Of a DNA stretch of 6,282 nt, positions 5,737 to 6,282 are shown one piece after another. The stretch is from assembly GCA_014377145.1 (NCBI GenBank), contig JACMQE010000264.1, positions 1-6,282 of the forward strand, given 5' to 3'. The notes under the pieces were generated by a model. It did no database searches, was not told where the DNA came from, and saw only the letters and a program-made list of their open reading frames with translations. The translations under genes and the position numbers were made by a program. Position 1 is the stretch's first letter. Every line of letters begins with the position of its first letter. The DNA is from Glaciimonas sp. (GTDB taxonomy: Bacteria > Pseudomonadota > Gammaproteobacteria > Burkholderiales > Burkholderiaceae).

Positions 5737-6282
5737 TGAAACAGGAACTTTTTTTTGAAAATATTTTGCTCATCAGTGGTGGTTCGGGTTCTTTTGGGAA
5801 CGCTGTTTTAAGGCGCTTTTTAAAAGCAGATGTGCGTGAAATTCGCGTATTCAGCCGCGATGAAAAGAAGCAAGACGACATGCGGAAGCGCTACAACAGC
5901 CCCAAGCTCAAGTTTTATCTTGGGGACGTGCGAGACTTGCGTAGTGTGGCCGCGGCAATGCGCGGTGTAGATTATGTTTTTCACGCAGCCGCGCTCAAGC
6001 AAGTGCCTTCTTGTGAATTTCATCCAATGGAAGCTGTAAGGACCAACGTGTTGGGCACTGAGAATGTATTGGAGGCAGCCGTTGACGCCGGCGTTAGGAG
6101 GGTGGTTTGTCTGAGTACCGACAAGGCTGTGTACCCCATTAACGCCATGGGTATCAGTAAGGCCATGATGGAAAAGGTGATGGTGGCTGCAAGTCGTAAT
6201 CTGGAAGGAACCAACACGGTCATATGTGGTACGCGCTACGGAAACGTGATGGCTTCCCGGGGTTCGGTGATTCCGCTGTTTG
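5733..6282 (+). CDS. fnlA: UDP-GlcNAc 4,6-dehydratase/5-epimerase, N-terminal half (3' end outside window)
   Basis: FnlA/WbjB/CapE-type extended SDR enzyme. In this family it converts UDP-GlcNAc to a UDP-2-acetamido-2,6-dideoxy-4-keto-L-hexose, the first step toward UDP-L-FucNAc (and UDP-L-QuiNAc). About 183 residues of roughly 344 are present and open to the window edge. Seen: the NAD(P) motif LLISGGSGSFGNAV (12-25), FSRDEKKQDDMRKRY (40-54), LGDVRDLRS (63-71), FHAAALKQVPSCEFHPMEAV (83-102), TNVLGTENVLEAA, the active-site block STDKAVYPINAMGISKAMME (128-147), and GTRYGNVMASRGSVIPLF at the edge. NAMGISK, with Met where other dehydratases (FlaA1/WbpM type) have Tyr, marks the FnlA/CapE branch, so I prefer fnlA over pseB or wbpM. 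The start is either ATG 5733, overlapping the GT4 stop as ATGA, or the adjacent ATG 5736; no Shine-Dalgarno is seen, so coupling to GT4 is likely. Next genes expected downstream are fnlB and fnlC. Confidence 0.93.
   Translation, partial: MMKQELFFENILLISGGSGSFGNAVLRRFLKADVREIRVFSRDEKKQDDMRKRYNSPKLKFYLGDVRDLRSVAAAMRGVDYVFHAAALKQVPSCEFHPMEAVRTNVLGTENVLEAAVDAGVRRVVCLSTDKAVYPINAMGISKAMMEKVMVAASRNLEGTNTVICGTRYGNVMASRGSVIPLF
5749..5756 (+). repeat. Homopolymer tract, eight T, at codons 6-8 of the dehydratase gene
   Basis: An uninterrupted run of eight T directly behind the start of the fnlA-like gene, coding Leu-Phe-Phe. A one-base slip here would put nearly the whole protein out of frame. In this window the gene is in frame. 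Confidence 0.5.

Noticed and set aside
5820..6223. Minus-strand open frames 5820-6023 and 6020-6223
   Set aside because: They are antisense to the strongly conserved dehydratase gene and have no family resemblance.

Overview
The window is a stretch of an O-antigen (surface polysaccharide) gene cluster from a Gram-negative bacterium. A gammaproteobacterium of Pseudomonas type is my best guess, from the RmlC-type sequence and the RmlC / WbqC-like / FnlA gene content; other Pseudomonadota are not excluded. All genes, intact or broken, read on the + strand. No RNA gene, insertion sequence or CRISPR array is visible.

Left part (1-355): the C-terminal two thirds of rfbC/rmlC, which makes dTDP-L-rhamnose, apparently intact.

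Decayed zone (about 356-1869): roughly 1.5 kb with no intact gene. Reading all three frames and joining fragments shows a graveyard of at least three O-antigen genes in what looks like their old operon order. First is a nucleotide-sugar dehydrogenase (TviB/WbpO type), with a frameshift, a large internal deletion and an in-frame TAG. Then comes about 260 bp of unassigned sequence. Next is a nearly full-length WbqC-like gene broken by frameshifts and stops. Last is the first 20-30 codons of a family-2 glycosyltransferase, whose ATG still overlaps the old WbqC-like stop as ATGA.

Intact cassette (1892-5736): three tightly packed, AT-rich genes. They are a Wzx-type flippase, a Wzy-type polymerase (PF04932-like) and a GT4-type glycosyltransferase. 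Spacing is 1 bp, then an 8-bp overlap, then a 4-bp overlap with the next gene.

Right end (5733-6282): the N-terminal half of a FnlA/WbjB/CapE-type UDP-GlcNAc 4,6-dehydratase/5-epimerase, first enzyme toward UDP-L-FucNAc. Composition turns GC-richer again within its first hundred bases.

Together: the intact genes supply precursors (dTDP-Rha from rml, UDP-FucNAc from fnl), one transferase, the unit exporter and the polymerase of a Wzx/Wzy-dependent O-antigen. The decayed genes belonged to a different, older O-unit that probably contained a hexuronic-acid-type sugar. The simplest reading is a serotype switch: a foreign wzx-wzy-GT cassette replaced the core of an older cluster, truncating its GT2 gene, and the unused left-hand genes are now eroding. 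I see no wholly new type of system; the molecular fossil and the replacement boundaries are the most interesting content.
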